Part shown: positions 18,583 to 27,167 of the stretch, piece after piece | Numbering within the stretch: position 1 is the stretch's first letter | How the letters are laid out: each line of letters opens with the position of its first letter | Assembly (NCBI RefSeq): GCF_029846275.1 | Contig: NZ_JARVWS010000001.1 | Coordinates: forward strand, 1 to 64,000 | Length of the DNA: 64,000 bases | Direction of reading: 5' to 3' | From: Nocardioides sp. CER19 | GTDB taxonomy: Bacteria > Actinomycetota > Actinomycetes > Propionibacteriales > Nocardioidaceae | The notes under the pieces: model-generated | Seen by the model: the letters and a program-made list of their open reading frames with translations, nothing else | The model's database searches: none | Told to the model about the DNA's origin: nothing | Position numbers and translations under genes: made by a program

Positions 18583-19226
18583 GACAACGGCAGCTCGAGC
18601 CGTTCCTGCAGCTCGCCGACCTCGATGCCGAACGTCTCTCGCACGACCGCGCCGTCGACACCGACGTCGAAGACCGCGACGTCGGTGTAGACCCGGCTGA
18701 CGCAGCCGACGCCGGTCAGCGGGTAGGTGCACGTGGGGACCAGCTTGGGCCGGCCCTGCTTGTCGAACAGCGTCATCATCACGAAGACCTGCTTCGCGCC
18801 GATGGCGAGGTCCATCGCGCCGCCGACGGCGGGGATCGCGTCGGGAGCGCCGGTGTGCCAGTTCGCCAGGTCGCCGTACGCCGACACCTGGAACGCACCG
18901 AGCACGCACACGTCGAGGTGGCCGCCGCGCATCATCGCGAAGGAGTCGGCGTGGTGGAAGTACGACGCCCCGGGCAGCTCCGTGACCGGCACCTTGCCGG
19001 CGTTGGTGAGGTCGGGGTCGACCTGGTCGCCGGTCGCGGCCGGGCCCATGTTGAGCATGCCGTTCTCGGTGTGGAGGACGACGCCGGATCCCTCGGGCAG
19101 GTGGTCGGCGACCTTCGTGGGCTGCCCGATGCCGAGGTTGACGTAGGCGCCCTGCGGGATGTCGCGCGCGACGATGGCGGCGAGCTCGTCGGGGGTCAAG
19201 GCGTGGGTCGAGCTGGTCGAGACCAT
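18579..19226 (-). CDS. pcaJ: 3-oxoadipate CoA-transferase subunit B
   Basis: A 215-residue beta subunit. Features are YVNLGIGQPTKVADHL near 28, the catalytic Glu in LHTENGMLNMG near 52, and GAKQVFVMM near 140. It activates 3-oxoadipate with CoA from succinyl-CoA. ATG shares one base with the pcaI stop (TGATG). The opening residues MVSTSSTHA are encoded by a GGTCTCGACCAGCTCGACC-like repeat, so its N-terminus may have been altered by a repeat. Confidence 0.92.
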   Translation of the reverse strand: MVSTSSTHALTPDELAAIVARDIPQGAYVNLGIGQPTKVADHLPEGSGVVLHTENGMLNMGPAATGDQVDPDLTNAGKVPVTELPGASYFHHADSFAMMRGGHLDVCVLGAFQVSAYGDLANWHTGAPDAIPAVGGAMDLAIGAKQVFVMMTLFDKQGRPKLVPTCTYPLTGVGCVSRVYTDVAVFDVGVDGAVVRETFGIEVGELQERLELPLS

Positions 19227-19921
19227 CAGCGAGCTCCCTGCACGGTGTAGTGGCGGGCGTCCACGCGGACGACCCGGTCGACGAAGATGCCCGGCGTCAC
19301 GACGGCCTCGGGGTCGAGCGACCCCGTGGGCACGACCTCGGTCACCTGGGCGATGGTGGTGGCCGCGGCGGTCGCCATGACGGGGCCGAAGTTGCGGGCC
19401 GTCTTGCGGTAGACGAGGTTGCCCATCTCGTCGGCGCGATGGGCGCCGATCAGGGCGTAGTCGCCCTTGATCGGGTACTCCAGGACGTAGTCGCGCCCGT
19501 CGATGGTGCGCTGCTCCTTGCCCTCGCCGAGCGGCGTGCCCACAGCCGTCGGCGAGAAGAACGCGCCGATCCCGGCCCCGGCCGCGCGCATCCGCTCGGC
19601 GAGGTTGCCCTGCGGCACGACCTCGAGCTCGATCCTCCCGGTGCGGTAGAGCTCGTCGAAGACGTAGGAGTCGCTCTGCCGGGGGAAGGAGCACAGCACC
19701 TTCCGCACGCGGCCGGCCTTGAGGAGCGCGGCCAGGCCGACCTCGCCGTTGCCGGCGTTGTTGGACACGATGGTCAGGTCCGTGGCGCCCTGCCGGATGA
19801 GGCCGTCGATCAGGTCGAACGGCATGCCGGCGAGGCCGAAGCCGCCGACGAGGACAGTGCTGCCGTCCTCGATCCCGGCGACCGCCGCGTCGACGCTCTC
19901 CAGCACCTCGGTACGGCTCAT
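19226..19921 (-). CDS. pcaI: 3-oxoadipate CoA-transferase subunit A
   Basis: A 231-residue alpha subunit. The glycine-rich segment STVLVGGFGLAGMPFDLI (about 21-38), SNNAGNGEVGLAALL near 53 and the SPTAVGTPLGEGKE region are typical of class I CoA-transferases. It acts as a heteromer with PcaJ. It overlaps pcaF by 4 nt in the pcaF-I-J operon. Confidence 0.93.
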   Translation of the reverse strand: MSRTEVLESVDAAVAGIEDGSTVLVGGFGLAGMPFDLIDGLIRQGATDLTIVSNNAGNGEVGLAALLKAGRVRKVLCSFPRQSDSYVFDELYRTGRIELEVVPQGNLAERMRAAGAGIGAFFSPTAVGTPLGEGKEQRTIDGRDYVLEYPIKGDYALIGAHRADEMGNLVYRKTARNFGPVMATAAATTIAQVTEVVPTGSLDPEAVVTPGIFVDRVVRVDARHYTVQGAR

Positions 19922-21111
19922 CGAGCCGCCTCCGTGTTCTCGAGCACGACGGCCAGGCCCTGCCCGACGCCGATGCAGATCGCCGCCACGCCCCACCGCT
20001 CGCCGCGCCCGCGCAGGACCTTGGCGAGCGTGCCGAGGATGCGGCCGCCGCTCGCGCCGAGCGGGTGGCCCACCGCGATCGCGCCGCCGCGGGTGTTGAC
20101 GAGCTCCGCGTCCTTCAGGCCCTGCTCGAGCCACGCGTCGACGCAGACCAGCGACTGCACCGCGAAGGCCTCGTTGAGCTCGACCGCGCCGACCTCGCTC
20201 CAGCCGATCCCGGCGCGGGCGAGGGCGCGGTTGGCCGCCTCGACGGGCGCGTAGCCGAACGCCTGCGGGTCCAGGGCGAACGCCCCGCGGCCCGCGATGC
20301 GCGCGATCGGCTCGAGCCCGATCCGGGTCCCGGCCCGCTCGGACCCGAGCAGCACGGCGGAGGCGCCGTCGCTCAACGGGCTCGCGTTGCCGGCGGTGAT
20401 GGTGCCGTCGGGCCGGAAGCTCGGCTTCAGGCCGGCCAGCTTCTCGACCGACGAGTCGGGGCGCACGCCCTCGTCGCGGGCCAGCCCCTCGACGGGCGTG
20501 ACCAGGTCGTCGTAGAACCCCTCGTCCCAGGCCGCGGCGGCGAGCCGGTGGGAGCGCACCGCGAACTCGTCCTGCCGGTCACGGCCGACGCCGTACTTGT
20601 CCTGCAGCTGCTCGTTGGCCTCGCCGAGGCTGACGGTCCAGTCCTTCGGCATGCGGGGGTTGACCAGCCGCCAGCCGAGGGTCGTGGACACGGCGGTGAC
20701 GTCGGTGGCGGGGAACGCTTTGCCCGGCTTCGGCAGCACCCACGGCGCCCGCGTCATCGACTCGACGCCCCCGACGAGGACGACGTCGGCGTCGCCGGTC
20801 TCGATCTGGCGCGAGCCGATCATCGCGGCGTCGAGGCTGGAGCCGCACAGCCGGTTGACGGTGTTGCCGGGGACGCTCGTGGGCAGGCCCGCCAGCAGCG
20901 CGGCCATGCGGCCGACGTTGCGGTTCTCCTCGCCGGCGCCGTTGGCGTTGCCCCAGACGACCTCGTCGATCGCGGCGCGGTCGAGCCCGGGCGCCTTCGC
21001 CAGCAGGGCCTCGATGACGCCGGCGGCGAGGTCGTCGGGGCGGACACCGGCGAGCGCACCGTTGAACCGGCCGAACGGGCTACGGACCGCTGTGTAGACG
21101 AAGGCACTCAT
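19918..21111 (-). CDS. pcaF: 3-oxoadipyl-CoA thiolase
   Basis: A 397-residue thiolase that splits 3-oxoadipyl-CoA to succinyl-CoA and acetyl-CoA. The active Cys lies in NRLCGSSLDAAMIGS (about 85-99), with GGAIAVGHPLGASGG near 348 and AAICIGVGQGLAVVL near 378. It is the first gene of a minus-strand operon whose promoter faces the LysR gene. It is clearly related to PaaJ at 5780, and the two could substitute for one another. Confidence 0.92.
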   Translation of the reverse strand: MSAFVYTAVRSPFGRFNGALAGVRPDDLAAGVIEALLAKAPGLDRAAIDEVVWGNANGAGEENRNVGRMAALLAGLPTSVPGNTVNRLCGSSLDAAMIGSRQIETGDADVVLVGGVESMTRAPWVLPKPGKAFPATDVTAVSTTLGWRLVNPRMPKDWTVSLGEANEQLQDKYGVGRDRQDEFAVRSHRLAAAAWDEGFYDDLVTPVEGLARDEGVRPDSSVEKLAGLKPSFRPDGTITAGNASPLSDGASAVLLGSERAGTRIGLEPIARIAGRGAFALDPQAFGYAPVEAANRALARAGIGWSEVGAVELNEAFAVQSLVCVDAWLEQGLKDAELVNTRGGAIAVGHPLGASGGRILGTLAKVLRGRGERWGVAAICIGVGQGLAVVLENTEAAR

Positions 21112-21150
21112 GGCACCGACGGTAGGCGGTGCGAGCGATATGGTGAAGTA

Positions 21151-21170
21151 TCAATATCCCTCAGGATTGA
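21151..21170. promoter_or_regulatory. LysR-type box between pcaF and its regulator
   Basis: TCAATATCCCTCAGGATTGA: 5-bp arms TCAAT/ATTGA around a 10-nt centre, which fits the T-N11-A pattern of LysR sites. It lies 39 bp from pcaF and 12 bp from the LysR start. This is a strong candidate for autoregulation plus pcaFIJ activation. Confidence 0.6.
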
Positions 21171-21182
21171 GACGGCCGGCAT

Positions 21183-22064
21183 ATGGAACTGCGACATCTG
21201 CGCTACTTCGTCGCCGTCGCCGAGGAGCGCCACTTCGGCCGGGCCGCGGACCGGCTGCACATGGCCCAGCCACCGCTCTCCCAGGCGATCCGGCAGCTCG
21301 AGACCGAGCTCGGCGTGACGCTGCTCCACCGCACCACCCGGCGGGTCGAGCCGACGGAGGCCGGCACGGCCTACCTGACCCGCGCGCGGTCGATCCTCGC
21401 CGAGGTCGACGAGGCCGCCCACGAGGCGCGGCGGGTGGCGGCCGGCGCGGTGGGGCACCTGGCGATCGGCTGCGTCGGCTCGGCGACCTACAGCCTGCTG
21501 CCGGCGCTCTCCCGCCACCTCGCCACCGAGCTGCCCGGGGTCGACTTCGCGTTCCGCGGCGAGATGCTCGCTCCCGACCAGGTCGACGCGCTCCGCTCGG
21601 GCGAGATCGACGTGGCCCTGCTCCGGCCACCCGTAGCCGACCTGTCCCTGACGGTCACGCCGCTGCGCCGCGACCGGCTCGTCGTCGCGCTGCCGGCCGA
21701 CCACCCGCTGGCCGCGCGCGCCCGGGTGCGCGTGAGCGACCTGGGCGACGCGGACCTGATCGTGCACTCGGCCGATCGCCGCTCGGTGATGTACGACGTC
21801 GTGGTCGGCCTGTTCCGCGACGCCGGCCTCGATCCGCACGTCCGGCACGAGGTCGGCGAGACCTCGACCCTGGTCACCCTCGTGGCCGGTGGCCTCGGCG
21901 TCGCCGTCGTGCCGGAGCCGGTCACGGCGCTGGCGCTCGACGGAGTCGTCTACCGGCCGCTGGTCCGCCCGGCCGTCGGCGTCGAGCTCGCCGTCGCCCA
22001 CCGCTCCGACCGGGCCGAGCCACACCTCCTGCGGACGATCGAGGTCATCCGCCGGATGTTCTGA
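21183..22064 (+). CDS. LysR-family regulator of pcaFIJ
   Basis: A 293-residue LysR protein with an N-terminal winged helix (1-60; MELRHLRYFVAVAEERHFGR, then LSQAIRQLETELGV) and a periplasmic-binding-like effector domain (about 90-290). It resembles CatR/PcaQ/BenM-group activators of beta-ketoadipate genes, whose inducers are pathway acids. It is divergent from pcaFIJ over a 71-bp region carrying a T-N11-A box. It ends 9 bp before the convergent pcaL gene. Confidence 0.88.
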   Translation: MELRHLRYFVAVAEERHFGRAADRLHMAQPPLSQAIRQLETELGVTLLHRTTRRVEPTEAGTAYLTRARSILAEVDEAAHEARRVAAGAVGHLAIGCVGSATYSLLPALSRHLATELPGVDFAFRGEMLAPDQVDALRSGEIDVALLRPPVADLSLTVTPLRRDRLVVALPADHPLAARARVRVSDLGDADLIVHSADRRSVMYDVVVGLFRDAGLDPHVRHEVGETSTLVTLVAGGLGVAVVPEPVTALALDGVVYRPLVRPAVGVELAVAHRSDRAEPHLLRTIEVIRRMF

Positions 22065-22073
22065 CCGGGCGAC

Positions 22074-23210
22074 TCAGCCGTCCGCCGACTCCCCCAGGAC
22101 CCGCTTGGCGACGCCGAAGGCGGTGTTGGCGGCGGGCACGCCGACGTAGACCGCCGACTGGAGCAGCACCTCGACGATCTCGTCGCGGGTGAGGCCGTTG
22201 GTCAGCGCCGCACGGAGGTGGAACTCGAGCTCGTCGAAGTGCCGGCCCGCGACGAGCGCGGTGAGCACGGCGATGGAGCGGTCGCGGCGGGCCAGGCCCG
22301 GACGGGTCCAGATCGAGCCCCAGGCGTAGTGGGTGATGAAGTCCTGGAAGTCGCGAGTGACGTCCGTGGTCCCGGCCACCGCGCGGTCGACGTGGGCGTC
22401 GCCGAGCACCGCCCGGCGGACCTTCATCCCGGCCTCGTGGTGCCGGTCGCGGAGGAAGTCGACGAGCAGCGTGGCGACGGTGCTGGGCGCCTCGGCCGGA
22501 GCCTGGTGGGCGACTCCGTCGAGCTGGACGAAGCGGGCGCCGGGCACGGCGGCGGCGTCGGCGCCGAGCAGCGCCGCGGGCGCCGCCTCGTCGTCGCTGC
22601 CGCCGATCGCGAGCACGGGCACGGAGATCGAGGAGAGCCGGTCGCGGACGTCGTACGCCGCGAGCGCCTCGCACACGAGCGAGTAGCTCTCCCTGTCGGC
22701 GTCCTGCAGCGAGTGCAGCAGCGCCGTGCCCGCCTCCGGACGGCGCTCGAGGAAGCCGGGGGCGAACCACCGGCGAGCCGACCCCTCGACCATGACCGGC
22801 GTCCCCGAGGCGCGGACCAGCGCGGCGCGCTCGTGCCAGCCGTCGGGGGTGCCGATCCGGGCGCCCGTGCAGAGGGCGGCCACGCCGGTCACCCGCTCCG
22901 GGAAGTCCAGCGCGAGGTGCAGACCTGTGGCGCCGCCGACGGAGTCGCCGGCATAGGCGAACGGGACCGGGCCGAGTGTCCGGTCGACTGCGTCGACGAC
23001 CGCGGCGGCGAGATCGGCGACGGTGAACGACTCGGTCGTCGGCGCGCCCCGGCCGTGACCGGGGAGCTCCCAGCCGACGACGTGGAACCGGTCGGCGAGC
23101 AGCTCGGCGCAGGCGCCCCAGAGCGCCGTCACGGAGGTGCCGAGCGAGGGGCCGACGACGAGCGTGGGCAGGGCCTCGTTCCCGGCCAGCCGGACGAGGG
23201 TCAGCTCCAT
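22074..23210 (-). CDS. pcaL: Fused 3-oxoadipate enol-lactonase / 4-carboxymuconolactone decarboxylase
   Basis: A 378-residue fusion. The N-terminal alpha/beta hydrolase (about 1-255) has its nucleophile at Ser90 (AGDSVGGATG). The C-terminal carboxymuconolactone decarboxylase domain (about 265-378) includes FQDFITHYAWGSIWTRP and GVPAANTAFGVAKRV. PcaD-PcaC fusions called PcaL are known from other Actinobacteria. The product is 3-oxoadipate for PcaIJ. ATG at 23210 shares a base with the pcaB stop; an in-frame start 15 bp upstream is less likely. Confidence 0.93.
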   Translation of the reverse strand: MELTLVRLAGNEALPTLVVGPSLGTSVTALWGACAELLADRFHVVGWELPGHGRGAPTTESFTVADLAAAVVDAVDRTLGPVPFAYAGDSVGGATGLHLALDFPERVTGVAALCTGARIGTPDGWHERAALVRASGTPVMVEGSARRWFAPGFLERRPEAGTALLHSLQDADRESYSLVCEALAAYDVRDRLSSISVPVLAIGGSDDEAAPAALLGADAAAVPGARFVQLDGVAHQAPAEAPSTVATLLVDFLRDRHHEAGMKVRRAVLGDAHVDRAVAGTTDVTRDFQDFITHYAWGSIWTRPGLARRDRSIAVLTALVAGRHFDELEFHLRAALTNGLTRDEIVEVLLQSAVYVGVPAANTAFGVAKRVLGESADG

Positions 23211-24406
23211 CACAGGTCCTTCCACAGGATGCGCGCCCGGTCGAGGGCGTCGTCGATGATCAGGTCGGTCGCGCCGAGGTAGGGCGCCTCGTGGATCCCT
23301 CCGGAGCTCGTCGAAGGGCCGCCCATGCTGCGCTGCTCGGCTCGCAGCGTCTCGTCAGCCGCGACGGCGCGGGCACTCATCGCCTCCGCATCGACGACGA
23401 GCCCCTCGAGGAGGTCGGCCGCCTGCGAGGCCGCGACGACGCTGCGGCGGGCCAGCGTGCGCAGGGAGTCCCACTCGGCGTGCCAGGCGCCGTCCGGCCG
23501 CTCGTCGACGTACGACGCCGCGGCGGTGTGCAGCGTCGCAGCCAGGCCCGGCGCCGCGAGCGCGTGCCGGCGCAGGAGCACCGACAGGACCGGGTTCGCC
23601 TTGCCCGGCATCGTCGAGGAGCCGCCCCCGGCGGCCTCCCGCAGCTCGGCGATCTCGGGGCGCGACAGCAGTGCGACGTCGGCCGCGACGCGACCCCAGG
23701 CGTCGGCGCAGCCGACCAGGGCGTCGGCGTGCTCGGTGAGGACGGAGCGCTCGGTGTGCCACGGCGCGGCGAACGCCAGGCCGAGCCGTTCGGACGTGTC
23801 GACGGCGAGCGCCCGGGCCACCGCCGCGCCGCCGCCCAGCTGGGCCGGTGCGGCCAGCGTGCCGGCCGCCCCGCCGAGCTGGGCCGGGAACGCGGGTCCG
23901 CGGTCGAGGCGCTCGGCGGCGGCGGTCACTCCCTGCAGCCAGGTGGCCGCCTTGAGGCCGAACGTGATCGGCACGGCGTACTGGGTGAGGGTGCGGCCGG
24001 CCATCACCGTGCCGCGGTGCTCCCGGACGAGCCCCGCGAGAGCGTGCGCCTGCCGCCGCAGTCCCTCGCGCACCTCCGCCACCGCGTCGCGCAGGCAGAG
24101 GACGAGCGCCGTGTCGAGGACGTCCTGGGAGGTCAGGCCGCGGTGCACCCAGCGCGATCCGGTGCGCTCGCGCAGGAGCTCCACCAACCCGATCACGGGG
24201 TTGCCGCCCGCCTCGGCGCCGGCGGCGACCTGCTCCAGGTCGGCCGCGGTCACCACCCCCGCCAGAGCGACCGGGTCCGGTGCGACCCCGCTCTCCGCGA
24301 GGGCGTCGAGCCACGCCTGCTCGACCGTCACCATCGCGTCGAGGAAGGCGGTGTCGGTGAAGACCCCGCCTGCGCGCTCGTCAGCCGGCCACAGGAGGTC
24401 ACCCAT
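23210..24406 (-). CDS. pcaB: 3-carboxy-cis,cis-muconate cycloisomerase
   Basis: A 398-residue member of the fumarase/aspartase superfamily; the signature GGGSSTMPGKANPVLSVL is near residue 262. It lactonises 3-carboxymuconate. ATG at 24406 is chosen; a TTG at 24415 would overlap the pcaG stop. Near residue 370 the sequence MGGPSTSSGGIHEAPYLG is encoded by DNA resembling a CCCTTCGACGAGCTC palindrome (about 23290-23325), an apparent in-frame repeat insertion close to the C-terminus. Confidence 0.9.
   Translation of the reverse strand: MGDLLWPADERAGGVFTDTAFLDAMVTVEQAWLDALAESGVAPDPVALAGVVTAADLEQVAAGAEAGGNPVIGLVELLRERTGSRWVHRGLTSQDVLDTALVLCLRDAVAEVREGLRRQAHALAGLVREHRGTVMAGRTLTQYAVPITFGLKAATWLQGVTAAAERLDRGPAFPAQLGGAAGTLAAPAQLGGGAAVARALAVDTSERLGLAFAAPWHTERSVLTEHADALVGCADAWGRVAADVALLSRPEIAELREAAGGGSSTMPGKANPVLSVLLRRHALAAPGLAATLHTAAASYVDERPDGAWHAEWDSLRTLARRSVVAASQAADLLEGLVVDAEAMSARAVAADETLRAEQRSMGGPSTSSGGIHEAPYLGATDLIIDDALDRARILWKDL
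23290..23325. repeat. CCCTTCGACGAGCTC-type palindrome inside pcaB
   Basis: On the minus strand GGCCCTTCGACGAGCTCCGG continues AGGGATCC. The halves form an imperfect palindrome of the kind also seen at about 4191-4216. It is translated in frame within PcaB. Confidence 0.5.
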
Positions 24407-24411
24407 GGTGG

Positions 24412-24948
24412 TCAATCATGCTGCAGGAAGACCGTCTCGCCCTCGCCCTGGAGCCGGATGTCGAACCGCAGGCCGGTCGGCTCGTCGGTCGCGACGAGCG
24501 TGGCTCGCTCCTCCTCGGTCAGGGAGGCGAGCAGCGGGTCGTCGTCGTTCGCCGGGTGGCCCGGCAGGTAGATCCGCGTGAACAGCCGGTCCAGCAGTCC
24601 GCGCGCGAACACGACGACGGCGAAGAACGGCGCCTTGCCCTCCTCGGTCGGTCCGGGCCGCACCGTGGTGAACGAGTAGTGCCCCGTCCGCTCCGTCTCG
24701 GCGCGGCCCCAGCCGGTGAACGTCCAGCCGTCGCGGTGCAGCGAGCCGGTCTCGCGCGGCACCCGGCCGGTCGCGTCGGCCTGCCAGATCTCGATCATCG
24801 CGTCGGGGATCGGCGTCCCGTCGCCGTCGTGGACGAAGCCGTGCAGCCGGATCGCGTCGGGCCGGCCCACGGGAACGAGCTCGTTGCCGCCGTCGTACGG
24901 CAGCGCCTGCCCGAAGAAGGGGCCGACGGTCTGTCCGGGGGTGATCAC
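24412..24948 (-). CDS. pcaG: Protocatechuate 3,4-dioxygenase alpha subunit
   Basis: A 178-residue intradiol-dioxygenase-fold subunit. It has the conserved start TPGQTVGPFFGQALPYDGG and the barrel segment DAMIEIWQADATGR, but lacks the HxH iron ligands, as expected for the alpha subunit. It partners PcaH to cleave protocatechuate to 3-carboxymuconate. GTG at 24948 overlaps the pcaH stop (GTGA). Confidence 0.93.
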   Translation of the reverse strand: MITPGQTVGPFFGQALPYDGGNELVPVGRPDAIRLHGFVHDGDGTPIPDAMIEIWQADATGRVPRETGSLHRDGWTFTGWGRAETERTGHYSFTTVRPGPTEEGKAPFFAVVVFARGLLDRLFTRIYLPGHPANDDDPLLASLTEEERATLVATDEPTGLRFDIRLQGEGETVFLQHD

Positions 24949-25796
24949 TCGCTGTGCTCCTTCGGCTCCTCGGGCTCCATCCACGTCCGGTCGCCTCCGG
25001 TCAGGACGATGTCCCACCGGTAGCCCATGCTGTACTCCGGCACCGTCAGGTCGTGGTCGTACGTCGCCAGGAGGGCGTCGCGCGCCTTCTGGTCGGTGAT
25101 CGCCTGGTAGATCGGGTCGAGCGCGAACAGCGGGTCGCCCGGGAAGTACATCTGCGTCACGAGCCGCTGGGTGAAGGCGTTCCCGAAGATCGAGAAGTGG
25201 ATGTGCGCCGGCCGCCACGCGTTCCGGTGGTTGCCCCACGGGTAGGGGCCGGGCTTGATGGTCTGGAAGTGGTAGGAGCCGTCCGGGCCGGTGAGGCAGC
25301 GGCCGACGCCGGTGAAGTTCGGGTCGAGCGGAGCCGGGTGCTGCTCGTTCTTGTGGACGTAGCGGCCCGCGGCGTTGGCCTGCCAGATCTCGACGAGCTG
25401 GCCCGCGACCGGACGGCCCTCGCCGTCGACGACCCGGCCGGACACCGTGATCCGCTCGCCGATCGGCTCCCCCGAGACCTGGGAGTTGGTGCCCGCGTGG
25501 GCCCCGATCGTCAGGTCGGCCTCGAGGGGGTGGACGTCGCGGTGCCCGAAGCAGGGCGCCCAGCGCTCGATCGTCTCGGGGTCCGCGTGGCGGAGGTCCT
25601 TGGTCGGGTGGCGCAGGATGCTCGAGCGGTACGGCGGGTAGTCGATGCTCGGCTGCCGCGCCTCGCCGCCCGCGTGCTGCGCGGCCGACGCGAGCTCCTC
25701 GATCTCCGCGGAGATCTCCTGCTGCGTGGTGACCGCGGCGTCGGACGACGGGACCGCCGTCTCCTCCGCCGCGTCGCTCTTGGGTGTCGTGCTCAC
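24945..25796 (-). CDS. pcaH: Protocatechuate 3,4-dioxygenase beta subunit
   Basis: A 283-residue iron-binding subunit. The Fe(III) ligands are visible as Tyr in GSYHFQTIKPGPYPWGNH and the HIH pair in WRPAHIHFSIFG. The first 45 or so residues are a Ser/Ala/Glu-rich extension longer than in most PcaH proteins. GTG at 25796 is the only clear start before the conserved part. It is the first gene of pcaHGBL, divergent from the IclR regulator. Confidence 0.92.
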   Translation of the reverse strand: MSTTPKSDAAEETAVPSSDAAVTTQQEISAEIEELASAAQHAGGEARQPSIDYPPYRSSILRHPTKDLRHADPETIERWAPCFGHRDVHPLEADLTIGAHAGTNSQVSGEPIGERITVSGRVVDGEGRPVAGQLVEIWQANAAGRYVHKNEQHPAPLDPNFTGVGRCLTGPDGSYHFQTIKPGPYPWGNHRNAWRPAHIHFSIFGNAFTQRLVTQMYFPGDPLFALDPIYQAITDQKARDALLATYDHDLTVPEYSMGYRWDIVLTGGDRTWMEPEEPKEHSE

Positions 25797-25865
25797 CGTC
25801 ACACCGTAAGGAGCAACGGCTACTCTGCCGAGACGGCGCTTCCACTCAGCAGAAGGAGACGACAG

Positions 25866-26615
25866 ATGGCCGGCAACACCGGCACCGCGGGCACGACGGT
25901 GACCTCCCGCGTGATGGCCATCCTGGGCGCCTTCGACGCGGGTCACCGCACGCTGACGCTGACCGAGATCGCGGAGCGCGCGGGCCTGGCCCGACCGACC
26001 GCCCACCGGCTCATCGGCGAGCTCACCGAGTGGGGTGCGCTGCGCCGCGAGGCGGACGGCCGGTACGTCATCGGCCGGCGGCTCTGGGACCTCGGCCTGC
26101 TCGCGCCGGTGCAGACCGGCCTGCGCGCCACCGCCTCGCCGTTCCTGCACGACCTCTACGGCGCGACGCTCGCGACGATCCACCTGGCGGTCCGCGACGC
26201 CACCTCGGTGCTCTACCTCGACACGCTCCGCGGCCACGCGTCGGTGCCGATCGTCAGCCGCGTGGGCTCCCGCCTGCCGCTGCACTCCACCGGGGTGGGC
26301 AAGGTCCTGCTCGCCCACGCGCCGGACGACGTACGCCGCGCGGTGCTGGGCGCGCCGCTGCAGCGACTCACCAGCTACACGATCACGCAGCCGGCCGCGC
26401 TCGAGCGCCAGCTCGCACGGATCCGCACGGACGGCTTCGCCACGACGCAGGAGGAGATGACGCTCGGTGCCTGCTCCGCCGCCGTGCCGGTCACCGTCGG
26501 CGGGGAGGTCGTCGCGGCGCTGGGCATCGTCGTCCCCGACCTCCGCCGCGCCCGCGGGCGGCTGGTCGCGGCGCTCCAGGTCGCCTCCCAGGGCATCGCC
26601 CGCAGCCTGACCTGA
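25866..26615 (+). CDS. pcaR: IclR-family regulator of pcaHGBL
   Basis: A 249-residue IclR protein with an N-terminal winged helix (about 12-70; LTEIAERAGLARPTAHRLI) and a C-terminal effector domain with LPLHSTGVGKVLLAHAP near 140 and EEMTLGACSAAVPV near 197. PcaR/PcaU/PobR-type IclR proteins control protocatechuate genes with beta-ketoadipate or protocatechuate as effector. ATG at 25866 follows AGAAGGAGACGAC. It is divergent from pcaH over 69 bp. The symbol is assigned by position. Confidence 0.85.
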   Translation: MAGNTGTAGTTVTSRVMAILGAFDAGHRTLTLTEIAERAGLARPTAHRLIGELTEWGALRREADGRYVIGRRLWDLGLLAPVQTGLRATASPFLHDLYGATLATIHLAVRDATSVLYLDTLRGHASVPIVSRVGSRLPLHSTGVGKVLLAHAPDDVRRAVLGAPLQRLTSYTITQPAALERQLARIRTDGFATTQEEMTLGACSAAVPVTVGGEVVAALGIVVPDLRRARGRLVAALQVASQGIARSLT

Positions 26616-26668
26616 CCGCGGCACCGGGCACCGCCGGTCCGGACGACCGGGTCCAGTAGCGTCGAGCC

Positions 26669-27109
26669 ATGTTCAAGGTGCTCCTGGCTCTCCACATCCT
26701 CGCGGCTGTCTTCGCGATCGGACCGCTCGTCCACGCCGCCACCACCGCCTCCCGCGGGCTGCGCCTCGGTGACGCCGCGGCGATCAAGACCTCGTCCCGG
26801 ATGTGCACGATCTACTCGGCCGCGTCCGTGGTGGTCGTCATCCTCGGCTTCGGGCTGATGTCGGCCACCTCGCCCTACACGCACGAGAAGGTCGCCGACT
26901 TCGGCGACCTGTGGATCTGGCTGTCGCTGCTGCTGTGGCTGGTGGCCGCGGCGCTCGCGTTCTTCGTGGTCGTTCCGGCGCTCGACAAGGCCGCGGCCGA
27001 CACCGCCACGGCGCCGTCGATGGTAGGCCGCGTGGCCGCCGCGGGCGGGATCGTCGGGATCCTCTTCGCCGTCATCGTGTTCCTGATGGTCTACCGCCCG
27101 GGTTCCTGA
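26669..27109 (+). CDS. DUF2269-like integral membrane protein
   Basis: A 146-residue protein with four predicted membrane helices (about 2-22, 49-67, 80-102, 119-141). It starts MFKVLLALHILAAVFAIGPL, similar to DUF2269/CopD-like small membrane proteins. No catalytic motif is seen. It follows the IclR gene by 53 bp and is followed by a terminator-like hairpin. Function is unknown. Confidence 0.75.
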   Translation: MFKVLLALHILAAVFAIGPLVHAATTASRGLRLGDAAAIKTSSRMCTIYSAASVVVVILGFGLMSATSPYTHEKVADFGDLWIWLSLLLWLVAAALAFFVVVPALDKAAADTATAPSMVGRVAAAGGIVGILFAVIVFLMVYRPGS

Positions 27110-27133
27110 CGACCGACTCGCAGCGGTCGGTTT
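27110..27133 (+). terminator. Hairpin terminator after the DUF2269-like gene
   Basis: CGACCG-actcgcag-CGGTCG followed by GTTT, directly after the stop codon. The short T-run makes this one of the better intrinsic terminators in the window. Confidence 0.6.
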
Positions 27134-27167
27134 CTGCGGAGGATCGGCGACTCGCTACCGTCCGCGG

